In this document: piece by piece, positions 53,529-61,767 of the stretch
Position numbering within the stretch: position 1 is the first letter of the stretch
Layout: each line of letters begins with the position of its first letter
Notes under the pieces: generated by a model
Told to the model about the DNA's origin: nothing
Database searches by the model: none
What the model saw: the letters and a program-made list of their open reading frames with translations, nothing else
Translations under genes and position numbers: made by a program
From: Chryseosolibacter sp044507775
GTDB lineage: Bacteria; Bacteroidota; Bacteroidia; Cytophagales; Cyclobacteriaceae
Direction of reading: 5' to 3'
DNA: 64,000 nucleotides
NCBI GenBank assembly: GCA_044507775.1
Contig: JBIQIY010000007.1
Span: 1 to 64,000, forward strand

Positions 53529-54520
53529 CTTTGGAAGCTGCAAACAAGAACATCCGCGTGCAAAAATGGGTAGCAGGCGTTTCCGTGCTGCTACTTCTGG
53601 TAAAGCTTTTTGCATATTACCTCACGCATTCGGTCGCCATCCTGACCGATGCGTTGGAGTCGATTGTGAACGTCGTAGCGGGTTTCTTCGGACTGTACAG
53701 CCTGCAACTGTCGGCCAAGCCGAGGGACGCGGACCATCCCTACGGCCATGGAAAGATCGAGTTCATCTCCGCCGGCGTGGAAGGCGTCATGATCTCGTTG
53801 GCAGCGCTCTTCATTTTATACGAATCCGTTCGGAATCTGATTGTAAATCATCCCCTTCAGCAGCTCGACAATGGAATGTTCCTGATTGCAGGGACCGCGA
53901 TTGTCAATTTTACCCTCGGACGTTGGTGCCTTCGCACCGCGAAAAAGAGTAATTCACTGGCCCTGCTGGCCAGCGGCAGACACCTCATCGCAGATACTTA
54001 TACAACGGTTGGCATATTGTGCGGTTTACTGCTGCTATACGTCACCCGCATCGCCTGGCTCGACAGCGCAGTAGCCATCTTTTTCGGATGTATCATCTTC
54101 TACACCGGGTTCCGGATCGTGCGCTCTTCCGTGGCCGGAATCATGGATGAACGCGACAAGGAGCTGCTGAAGAAAATGATCGATGTACTCGACGGCGAAC
54201 GCAGCAAGAACTGGATCGACATCCACAATATCCGCATCATCAAGTACGGTAGCAAGCTTCACATCGATTGTCATCTCACGGTGCCGTGGTATCTCAACGT
54301 GCACGAAGCACATGAAGAAATCGACAAACTGGATGCGGTGGTCAGACGGGAATTCGGTGAGGCGATCGAACTATTCGTGCATTCGGACGGATGCCTGCCT
54401 ATCTCCTGCCCGATCTGTATTAAAGACGATTGCCCCGTGCGCTACCACCCGTTTCAACGCCGGATCAAATGGACGGTGCAGAATATGGAACGGGACCGGA
54501 AGCACGGGATGGAGACGTGA
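53525..54520 (+). CDS. Cation diffusion facilitator family metal exporter
   Basis: 331 residues from the GTG at 53525. The frame extends upstream to an ATG at 53459, but the GTGA overlap with the previous stop and the position of the first helix favour the GTG. Six membrane helices with the CDF metal-site motifs (HSVAILTDALESI with Asp, DADHPYGHGKIE, GRHLIADTYTTVG) and a cytoplasmic domain. The C-terminus adds four cysteines (290, 295, 298, 303), which could bind metal. The final codons lie within a heptamer repeat. Confidence 0.92.
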   Translation: MTLEAANKNIRVQKWVAGVSVLLLLVKLFAYYLTHSVAILTDALESIVNVVAGFFGLYSLQLSAKPRDADHPYGHGKIEFISAGVEGVMISLAALFILYESVRNLIVNHPLQQLDNGMFLIAGTAIVNFTLGRWCLRTAKKSNSLALLASGRHLIADTYTTVGILCGLLLLYVTRIAWLDSAVAIFFGCIIFYTGFRIVRSSVAGIMDERDKELLKKMIDVLDGERSKNWIDIHNIRIIKYGSKLHIDCHLTVPWYLNVHEAHEEIDKLDAVVRREFGEAIELFVHSDGCLPISCPICIKDDCPVRYHPFQRRIKWTVQNMERDRKHGMET

Positions 54521-54558
54521 ATCGTGAATCGTGAATCGTGAGACGTGAGACGTGAGAC
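54517..54558. repeat. Heptamer tandem array F over the CDF stop codon
   Basis: Six 7-bp units: GTGAATC three times, then GTGAGAC three times. The CDF stop codon TGA (54518-54520) is inside the first unit, and the preceding GGAGAC bases look like a partial unit within the coding sequence. Confidence 0.92.
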
Positions 54559-54568
54559 GTCAGGGGAA

Positions 54569-54658
54569 AACTTCCTGAAAGTTTTTGGGATATCGGCATT
54601 TGTCTTCGGACAAGTCCAGGAATGACGCGAAGCTGACTCTTAAGACTTTCAGGAAGTT
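54569..54658. other. Structured inverted-repeat element with nested UUCG-type hairpin
   Basis: A perfect 14-bp inverted repeat (AACTTCCTGAAAGT at 54569-54582; ACTTTCAGGAAGTT at 54645-54658) encloses 62 bases. Within them TTGTC-TTCG-GACAA (54600-54613) forms a five-pair stem closed by a UUCG tetraloop. It sits between convergent genes right after a heptamer array. It may be a small dispersed palindromic element, a structured RNA, or a bidirectional 3' end; no T-run follows either arm. Confidence 0.6.
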
Positions 54659-54671
54659 GCGCGCCGACAAT

Positions 54672-55799
54672 CTACCCAATTTCGATGACGACATCATCGG
54701 TTAGTGGGTGGCCGACGCAGGTGAGGACGTAGCCTTCGTCGCGCTCGGATTGTGACAATCCTTCTTCTTCATCGAGTTTGACTTTGCCGCTCAGCGCCTT
54801 TCCGCGACACGCGGTACAAAGACCGCTCTGGCACGAGTACGGAAGGTCGATACCCTGGTCGAGCGCGCTTTCCAGGATCCCCTTGTCCGGCGGGACGGTT
54901 ACTTTATATTCCTGACCATCATAGCGGATGGTGACGATACGTTCTTTAAGTTCCTCGGCCGCAACAACGACCTCTTCCTTCTTTTGCTCCTTGTCGATAA
55001 TACCCTGGACAAAGCTTTCACGGAAGATCTTTTCCTTCGGGATATGCCGCATCGCAAGAAGAGAATCGACGTTTTTCATCATCCCCTCGGGGCCGCACAT
55101 CAGGTAAGTGGTGTTGTCGATTCCCCAGTCCGGAATGCGTTCGAAAAGTTTCGTCAGCATATCATGGTTAAGAAGTCCCGAGTATCCCTGCCAGTTCATG
55201 GGCGCATTGTCGAGAATGTGTATGACATGAAGACGGCCCTCATCGCGGGTTTGCATCTCCTCGAGTGTATCCTTGAAAATAATGCTATCGATGTCGCGAT
55301 TGCAATAAATCAGCGAAACAATGCTGTTGGGTTCCTGGCTGAGGATGCTCTTGATGATCGACATCATGGGGGTGATCCCGGAGCCTCCCGCAAACATGAT
55401 GAGGTGGCGCTTCCGGTCGGCGGAGAACTCGGTCGTAAACTGCCCCATCGGTTCCATGACCCTGACAGTGGCCCCCACGACGAGATTGTCGCCTAACCAG
55501 TTGGAAAGTAACCCTCCGTCTACACGCTTGACGGTCACCGCCAGGTCGGAGTCTGTAAAGGGCGACGTACACAGGGAATACGAACGCCGGATCTCCTTTC
55601 CATTTACCGGAGCGATCAACGTGAGAAACTGACCCGATTTATATAGAATGGGATTTGAAGTTTGTTCGAACACAACGGATATCGTATCACCCGTTTCGCG
55701 GATGATTTCCTTTACTGTCAGTTCGTAGTATTTCGGCCCACTGCGTGGCTCCTCCTTCGGAGCCGCCTTTTCCGATCGCTTAAAAAAACTAAAAGCCAT
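54672..55799 (-). CDS. Ferredoxin-NADP reductase-type oxidoreductase with C-terminal 2Fe-2S domain (PaaE-like)
   Basis: 375 residues. FAD domain with RRSYSLC (FAD-binding RxYS), NAD domain with MFAGGSGITPMMSI and later MCGPEGMM, then a plant-type ferredoxin domain with Cys323, Cys328, Cys331 and Cys361. The order FAD-NAD-2Fe-2S is that of PaaE and related reductases. No other phenylacetate genes are nearby, so it may serve another oxygenase or desaturase. Confidence 0.92.
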   Translation of the reverse strand: MAFSFFKRSEKAAPKEEPRSGPKYYELTVKEIIRETGDTISVVFEQTSNPILYKSGQFLTLIAPVNGKEIRRSYSLCTSPFTDSDLAVTVKRVDGGLLSNWLGDNLVVGATVRVMEPMGQFTTEFSADRKRHLIMFAGGSGITPMMSIIKSILSQEPNSIVSLIYCNRDIDSIIFKDTLEEMQTRDEGRLHVIHILDNAPMNWQGYSGLLNHDMLTKLFERIPDWGIDNTTYLMCGPEGMMKNVDSLLAMRHIPKEKIFRESFVQGIIDKEQKKEEVVVAAEELKERIVTIRYDGQEYKVTVPPDKGILESALDQGIDLPYSCQSGLCTACRGKALSGKVKLDEEEGLSQSERDEGYVLTCVGHPLTDDVVIEIG

Positions 55800-56005
55800 T
55801 TCAAAAGTTTTGCCTCGTCTTGCATTCAGATAACGCCGGCAATATCCTTTATTGACTGACGAATTACAAATCAGTTCAACGCGCGCCGGCTCGTCTCCTA
55901 CTACAACAAAAATTCGCGCCTTTTTCCCCGGATCGAGGAAAAAAATTCAAAAAAACGTTTGAAAGCGTTGAAAAATGAAGCTTTTCGGGGCACATCATCA
56001 AAACA

Positions 56006-56037
56006 TTTGGGCTTGTAGCCGCACCGGGTTAATTTTG
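56006..56037 (+). promoter_or_regulatory. Predicted promoter of purB
   Basis: TTTG at 56006-56009, 20 bases, then TAATTTTG at 56030-56037, an exact match to the Bacteroidota TAnnTTTG element with acceptable spacing. The start of transcription would fall near 56043, downstream of the ATG at 55975 and just upstream of the GTG at 56056. Confidence 0.75.
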
Positions 56038-56055
56038 CGCCTTAACATCAGCGAC

Positions 56056-57393
56056 GTGATCTTAAATCCGCTAAATGCGATCTCCCCCATCGACGGGCGA
56101 TATTTTGAAATACTGAAGTCTTTATCCCCTTACTTTTCCGAGTTCGGTCTGATGCGCTACCGCGTGCGCATCGAGGTCGAATACCTGCTCGCCCTCTGCT
56201 CAGTCGTGCCCGAGCTGAAAAACTTTCCTGCCGACCGGTCCGGGGCAGTTCGGAAAATCTACACTCATTTTTCAGAGCAGGATAGCCAACGAATCAAGGA
56301 AATCGAAAAAACCACCAACCATGATGTAAAGGCAGTTGAATATTTCGTCAAGGAGCAACTCGAAAGCCTGGGATTAGGTACCGTAAAGGAGTTTGTGCAC
56401 TTTGGACTGACGTCGCAGGATATCAACAACAGCGCAGTACCGCTTTCGCTGAAGGAATTTATGGCAGCCGACTACCTGCCGTTGCTCGCCGAAGTCACCT
56501 CAACGCTGGAGGCACTTGCTACCACCTGGAAAGATATTCCGATGCTGGCGCGCACCCATGGCCAGCCGGCCTCCCCGACGCGCCTCGGCAAGGAGATTGC
56601 AGTCTTTACCGCCCGCATAAACAAACAGGAAGAGCTTCTGAGATCGATCCCGTTTTCAGCCAAATTCGGAGGCGCTACCGGAAATCTCAACGCACACTAC
56701 GTCGCCTATCCCAACATCGACTGGGATCAGTTTTGCAACAACTTCTGCGAGCAGATGGGCATGACCAGGAGTTATCCCACGACGCAGATCGAGCACTACG
56801 ACAATCTCGCTGCATTCTTCGACAACCTCAAGCGGATCAATACGATCCTGATCGATTTCAGCCGTGACCTGTGGCAGTATGTTTCCATGGAGTACTTCAA
56901 GCAGAAGATCAGGGAGGGCGAAATCGGCTCGTCGGCTATGCCGCACAAGGTAAATCCCATCGACTTCGAGAACGCTGAAGGCAACCTCGGCTTTGCCAAT
57001 GCCATATTCGAACACCTGTCTGCGAAGTTGCCAGTATCGCGGTTGCAGCGAGATCTCACCGATTCAACAGTTCTGCGAAACGTTGGGGTACCGCTTGCCC
57101 ACAGTTTCCTGGCGATGAAATCGCTGCTGAAAGGTCTTGCAAAACTCGAATTGAACAAGGCTGCAATCGATCATGACCTCGAAGACAATTGGGCGGTCGT
57201 GGCAGAAGCAATACAGACGATTCTGCGGAAGGAAGGCTATCCCAATCCTTATGAAGCCTTAAAAAACCTTACGCGCAGGAATGAAAAGATCACCCGTGAA
57301 AGCATCGCCGGCTTTATTGACGGACTTGACGTAAATGAAGAAGTAAAGACTCGCCTGAGAAAAATCTCGCCCTTCAATTATACAGGGAGGTAA
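56056..57393 (+). CDS. purB: Adenylosuccinate lyase
   Basis: 445 residues when started at the GTG at 56056. That start puts LNPLNAISPIDGRY at the N-terminus as in other PurB proteins, and the promoter lies upstream of it but downstream of the ATG at 55975. The fumarase/aspartase signature SSAMPHKVNPIDFE is present, with HFGLTSQDINN and ARTHGQPASPT earlier. The enzyme splits adenylosuccinate and SAICAR in purine synthesis. Its stop abuts the convergent TolC stop with no gap. Confidence 0.95.
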   Translation: MILNPLNAISPIDGRYFEILKSLSPYFSEFGLMRYRVRIEVEYLLALCSVVPELKNFPADRSGAVRKIYTHFSEQDSQRIKEIEKTTNHDVKAVEYFVKEQLESLGLGTVKEFVHFGLTSQDINNSAVPLSLKEFMAADYLPLLAEVTSTLEALATTWKDIPMLARTHGQPASPTRLGKEIAVFTARINKQEELLRSIPFSAKFGGATGNLNAHYVAYPNIDWDQFCNNFCEQMGMTRSYPTTQIEHYDNLAAFFDNLKRINTILIDFSRDLWQYVSMEYFKQKIREGEIGSSAMPHKVNPIDFENAEGNLGFANAIFEHLSAKLPVSRLQRDLTDSTVLRNVGVPLAHSFLAMKSLLKGLAKLELNKAAIDHDLEDNWAVVAEAIQTILRKEGYPNPYEALKNLTRRNEKITRESIAGFIDGLDVNEEVKTRLRKISPFNYTGR

Positions 57394-58866
57394 TTATTCC
57401 GGCTGAGGCGTATACAGCAACCGATTCTCGTTGAAATCGTAAAGCGTCAACCTCCTGAGGTTGTAGTAGGCCGTCCAGAAAGCGCGCAGCGCCTGGACAT
57501 ACTGGCGTTTCGCCGCATCCTTTTGTTCGAGGGCAATGTTGAGGTTCGTGATGTCGATCTTGCCAATCAGATATCGATTCTGCGACACATTATATCGTTC
57601 CGTCGCCACTTCATCGGATTTTCTCGTGATCTCGAGCTGAAGTCTCAATAATTCAAACTGCCGCACTTGTGTCATGACCCCCTGCTCGAAGTTCACTTCG
57701 TCCTGGGCAATCTGGAAATCGTTCGACTTCTTCGTCGCCATGGCCGTGCGCATCATGGCCTTATTGCGCCCCCAGTCGAGTACGGGTATGCTAAAGCCCA
57801 GGTTAAACTGTTGCTGCTCCGTAGGCTTGTGATAGACATCCTGAAAGACGAGCCCGTTGTTGTTGAGTCCGTAGGCCGCGCGTGCGTTGACCTGAAAGCG
57901 GTTGCCGCGTACGCGCGCCACATTCTCTTCTCCCTCGAGGCGGCGCCGTTCAAACCCGATGAAGTCCGCGCGATTCTGCTTCGCATATTCCAGGGCCTCA
58001 TCCACGGTGACATCAAATTGTGGTATCGATTCAGGCAGCACAAGGTTGAACTGCTCGCCGTCGTTCAGTCCGACAAAGGAACGCAACTGCAAACGCGCCG
58101 TTTCGAGTTCCAAACTGGCCTGCGCGACTTGCTGACGCGACGTCAGGAGCTGAAGCTCGACCTGCAAAAGTTTATCCAGCGAGGTCGTTCCGATATTGTA
58201 ACGCCCCTGCTCAATCTTATAAATGGTATCGTTGTTGGCGAGGTTGAAAGAAGCGATCTGAAAATTGATCTGCTGTTCCAATACGTTGAAGAAACGACTC
58301 ACCGCGTCTTCGGAGATCTGTTCCATATCTTCGACGTACTCCCGTTTCGATTCCTCGTAGACCAGCGGTTCAATTTTCTTATCCCACTTATACGGATTGA
58401 AGGCAAAGAGCGGCTGATTAAGCTGAACATAAAAGACGTTGCCCCGCCATTGTTCCGCCAGGGTGGATTCATCATTGTAGTCCTTAAAGAACCCAAGGCC
58501 CGAGTTGGCCGAAATGACGCCGCCCGTCCAGGACAACGGTTGACGCAGCCCGAGCGTGAGACTGTTATTCGTCTGTTGCACCGGAATATACCGGTAAGTT
58601 CCATCCTGCTGGATGACCTGGTTTACGCTCTTGTTATAAACCGGTACATCGCCTTCTAGCCTCAACTGGGGATTGTAGTTTGTGCGAAACGATCGGTATG
58701 CCCAGAACCGGGTTTCCTTTCGCGTCTCCGCCCATTTTGAAGATGGTGACTGACTTTTCGCCCGTTCAATGATATCCTGAAGGGAAAAGGTCTGCTGGGC
58801 GTTCACCGCAGCCGAGAAGAATAATATAGAAGAGAAAAAGAGAGTCGTCCTGAGAAACTTATTCAT
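57394..58866 (-). CDS. TolC-family outer membrane efflux protein
   Basis: 490 residues with signal peptide (ending VNAQQ). Two OEP-type coiled-coil halves with long helices and a central beta part are evident; typical stretches include LGLRQPLSW, TARLQLRSFVGL and LGFSIPVLDWGRNKAM. It forms the outer-membrane channel of the adaptor-permease system upstream. The start overlaps the permease gene by 8 bp. Confidence 0.9.
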   Translation of the reverse strand: MNKFLRTTLFFSSILFFSAAVNAQQTFSLQDIIERAKSQSPSSKWAETRKETRFWAYRSFRTNYNPQLRLEGDVPVYNKSVNQVIQQDGTYRYIPVQQTNNSLTLGLRQPLSWTGGVISANSGLGFFKDYNDESTLAEQWRGNVFYVQLNQPLFAFNPYKWDKKIEPLVYEESKREYVEDMEQISEDAVSRFFNVLEQQINFQIASFNLANNDTIYKIEQGRYNIGTTSLDKLLQVELQLLTSRQQVAQASLELETARLQLRSFVGLNDGEQFNLVLPESIPQFDVTVDEALEYAKQNRADFIGFERRRLEGEENVARVRGNRFQVNARAAYGLNNNGLVFQDVYHKPTEQQQFNLGFSIPVLDWGRNKAMMRTAMATKKSNDFQIAQDEVNFEQGVMTQVRQFELLRLQLEITRKSDEVATERYNVSQNRYLIGKIDITNLNIALEQKDAAKRQYVQALRAFWTAYYNLRRLTLYDFNENRLLYTPQPE

Positions 58867-60214
58867 ATCGCAATGAGGTAATGGGATCCTGGCTCGCGGC
58901 CTTTCTGGCTGGAGCGATTCCGAAGATCAACCCAACGGTGGCGGCGACACCAAAAGAAACTACAATTGAGCTGAAGCTGATCAGAGTCGGTATGTCGGCA
59001 AACTCCGACACGACGTAGGCCATCGTGATGCCGAGGATAACACCGATGATCCCGCCGGATACACTAATCATGATTGCCTCGAAAAGGAATTGCTGCGTTA
59101 CGTCGCTCTTCTTGGCCCCAATCGAAAGCCGGAGACCGATCTCCTTGATCCTTTCAAGCACAGAAGCGAGCATGATATTCATGATACCGATTCCGCCTAC
59201 CAACAGGGAGATCCCGGCAATAGCACCGAGAACGTAGTTAAAGATATCGTTCGTGCGCTGTTGTTGCTTCAGCAGAAGCTCGGGGATCTCAATCTCGAAG
59301 TCCACCATTTCATAGTGCTTCCGCTTCAGCAAACGCGACAATATCTCGGCCGAAGGTTGAAGCGATGGTGTTTCGTCGACCTGAATGACCAGACGGTCCA
59401 GCTGGTGATAATTCTTTCGTTCCTGCGCCGTAGACGTCGATTCCACCGATGCACTGTTATCGCTTCGGTTGGCGGCGGCTGCCTCTCTCAAAGCGCCCGC
59501 GGTAATCTTGTCCCGATCTTTATAACGGATCAGCATGGTCTGCAATGGAATATATATATCCATGTTAAAGTCGCGAATGCCGAGCTTGCTGATGCTGTTC
59601 TCAGACACGTAGCGTTCAGCCATCACGCCGATGATTGAAAGCCAGTGCGTGCCGACTTTGATATTCTTTCCGATCGGATTTTCTGTGGGGAAAAAACGGG
59701 TGCGAATTGACTGGCCGATAATGCAAACGGGCGATCCAACTTTGCGCTGTTCGTCCGTGAACATCATTCCTTCCTCCAGATCAAAATTGTAAATCTCAAA
59801 GTACGCAGGGTCAACGCCCACCAGCTTCGCGGATCTGCGATATCCGTCGCGCACCACATTGCTTTCAATAATAATCTCGGGACTGACCTTGGTGAGATTG
59901 GGAATAGTCTGAACAATACTTTCGACATCGCGAAGAGTCAGGCCCGGTGAGAATTTCTTTTTCTCCTTCACGCCAACAACCTCTTCGATTTTCTCCTCCT
60001 GTTGTTCCACTACGGGCTTCACGACGATATTGTTCACGCCCACGAGTTTGATCTGCTCCAGGATCTCCTGCTGTGCACCATTGCCAATGGCAAGCATGGC
60101 AATCACCGCCGCCACCCCGAAAATAATGCCGAGCGCAGTGAGGAGTGACCGCACCTTGTTGGAGGTCACCGCATCGATAGCGATGTACAAATTTGCAAAT
60201 ATCCTTTCCAGCAT
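58859..60214 (-). CDS. MacB-type ABC transporter permease (no ATPase domain)
   Basis: 451 residues: N-terminal membrane helix followed by a MacB periplasmic core domain (about residues 45-320) and three C-terminal FtsX-type helices, with the family motif RIKEIGLRLSIGAKKSDV and EAIMIS. There is no Walker A or ABC signature in this protein, and no ATPase gene in the flanking operon, so the ATPase must be encoded elsewhere. An insertion rich in Ser, Ala and Asn lies in the core near residue 240. Confidence 0.9.
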   Translation of the reverse strand: MLERIFANLYIAIDAVTSNKVRSLLTALGIIFGVAAVIAMLAIGNGAQQEILEQIKLVGVNNIVVKPVVEQQEEKIEEVVGVKEKKKFSPGLTLRDVESIVQTIPNLTKVSPEIIIESNVVRDGYRRSAKLVGVDPAYFEIYNFDLEEGMMFTDEQRKVGSPVCIIGQSIRTRFFPTENPIGKNIKVGTHWLSIIGVMAERYVSENSISKLGIRDFNMDIYIPLQTMLIRYKDRDKITAGALREAAAANRSDNSASVESTSTAQERKNYHQLDRLVIQVDETPSLQPSAEILSRLLKRKHYEMVDFEIEIPELLLKQQQRTNDIFNYVLGAIAGISLLVGGIGIMNIMLASVLERIKEIGLRLSIGAKKSDVTQQFLFEAIMISVSGGIIGVILGITMAYVVSEFADIPTLISFSSIVVSFGVAATVGLIFGIAPARKAASQDPITSLRYE

Positions 60215-60216
60215 GG

Positions 60217-61569
60217 TTACCGGGTTGAGCTGCTTACGGGACGAACGATCGGCGCCGGACCGGGCTGGGACTCTTGCATTTCTTCTTCCTGCTGCTTCTT
60301 CTTGCGTTTGCCGTTCATTTCCGGCAACAGCTCGAGGTGCTTGCCTTCCTGCCCGGCAGGAATCGAAAGATAAACACGGTCACCTTCCGCGAGGCCCGCC
60401 TCGATAACAGCGTCGTTAGCATTCGTTTCACCCATGACGACCTCTTGCTTGACGATGTTCAGACCTTCGCGCTTGTATACAAAGGTTATGGTATCGAAAT
60501 GACTGTGCAGCGCCTCCAGCGGAACAAACAGGGCATTGTCCACCAGGCTGGTGATGATCTTATTACTCGTTGTCATGGAAGGCCGCAAGGTGGGATCCGA
60601 CCCGGCAATTTCCACTGACACTTCAAACACTTTCGCATCGGAATTGGGGCGTTCCTCCCCTACGTTGGCAACGCGGATAACCTTGCCGACGAGTTTCTTG
60701 TCAGGATAGGCATCCAATCCCACTTCAACCTTCTGACCCGCTTTAACCTTGCGCACGTCTACTTCATTCACGTACGTCTTTGACATCATGGTTGTCATGT
60801 CGGGCAGTGTTGCGACGGTGGGATCCCACATGTTCACGCGGGAACCGGCCTTGATTGGTTTTCCGTCAAAACGACTCTTCTCATAGATGACCATTCCATC
60901 TTCGGGCGCAACAATAGTAAACGCCTGAATCGCGCTCATCATCGCCTCGTGTTCATTCTGGACTTTCCTAAGCTCGGCAGCTTGCTCGCGCATTTTGGCC
61001 GCGTTCTTCCGCTTCCGGATCTTGTAGTTTTCCACTGCCTGTGAATATTCCCGTCTGGCGCGTTCCACATTGATCTCAGCTTGTTTGATAGTCGCAGGTG
61101 GTTCAAATTTGGATTGCTCGAGTATGATCTCCTTTTCTTCTACCGCATAACTCAGGTTGACCAGCTGATCACGTGCTTCTCGCAACTCGAGCGTTGTATC
61201 CAGTTGCGTCTGTGTGTACTCCGCGTTTTCACGGTCCAACTCGATCTTTTTGTCGTTGAGTTTTGTCTGAAACTCCGAGCGGTCAAGGGTAGCAACCCAA
61301 TCGCCTTTTTTCACAACCGTTCCTTCGTCAACGATATTCTGAACGACAATCTCCCAGATCCTGAAGTCGCGCAATCTTGAAGGCCCCTGAATCTTGACGG
61401 AATTCTTGGCCTCGAGCTCGCCCGTGGTTTCGATTTCCACTTTAAAAGGCCCGGACTTGACATTTGTCATGATGTCCGCGGTTTCCGTGGTCTTGTTGCC
61501 CTTAACGACGAAAAACGTTACCAACAACACCACGACAACCACGGCGCCAATGATCAGGTTTCTTTTCAT
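60217..61569 (-). CDS. Periplasmic efflux adaptor (HlyD/MacA-like)
   Basis: 450 residues with an N-terminal membrane anchor (NLIIGAVVVVVLLVTFFVV), a long coiled coil (about residues 100-220), lipoyl half-motifs and beta-barrel domain (AGSRVNMWDPTVATLPDM; AGQKVEVGLDAYPDKKLVGKV), and a Lys/Gln-rich C-terminal tail (GKRKKKQQEEEMQE). It links the permease to TolC. It starts the operon, with a predicted promoter 60-95 bp upstream. Confidence 0.9.
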   Translation of the reverse strand: MKRNLIIGAVVVVVLLVTFFVVKGNKTTETADIMTNVKSGPFKVEIETTGELEAKNSVKIQGPSRLRDFRIWEIVVQNIVDEGTVVKKGDWVATLDRSEFQTKLNDKKIELDRENAEYTQTQLDTTLELREARDQLVNLSYAVEEKEIILEQSKFEPPATIKQAEINVERARREYSQAVENYKIRKRKNAAKMREQAAELRKVQNEHEAMMSAIQAFTIVAPEDGMVIYEKSRFDGKPIKAGSRVNMWDPTVATLPDMTTMMSKTYVNEVDVRKVKAGQKVEVGLDAYPDKKLVGKVIRVANVGEERPNSDAKVFEVSVEIAGSDPTLRPSMTTSNKIITSLVDNALFVPLEALHSHFDTITFVYKREGLNIVKQEVVMGETNANDAVIEAGLAEGDRVYLSIPAGQEGKHLELLPEMNGKRKKKQQEEEMQESQPGPAPIVRPVSSSTR

Positions 61570-61632
61570 ATCTTGATTTTTATTGAATTCACTTCAAATA
61601 GCCCCATAAGGGCATTATTTATAAAATAACAG

Positions 61633-61664
61633 CAAAGGTACCGGAAAGGTTACACGAACCCCAA
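61633..61664 (-). promoter_or_regulatory. Predicted promoter of the efflux operon
   Basis: On the minus strand TTG (61664-61662), 21 bases, then TACCTTTG (61640-61633), an exact TAnnTTTG match. Transcription would start near 61626, giving a leader of about 57 bases before the adaptor ATG at 61569. Confidence 0.65.
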
Positions 61665-61700
61665 CCACCTAAATAATTGCGTCTCCAACTATGTAAATAC

Positions 61701-61740
61701 AAAAAATGCTGATACTCAGAGACAACTCCACGTATCAGCA
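61701..61740 (-). terminator. Intrinsic terminator of the sigma-factor operon
   Basis: On the minus strand TGCTGATAC, a 16-base loop, GTATCAGCA, then TTTTTT. The 9-bp stem is perfect. It lies 28 bp past the end of the 389-residue gene and just upstream of the efflux promoter, so the two operons are insulated. Confidence 0.9.
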
Positions 61741-61767
61741 CCTTTTCAGAACGAAGTCTGTGCCAGA

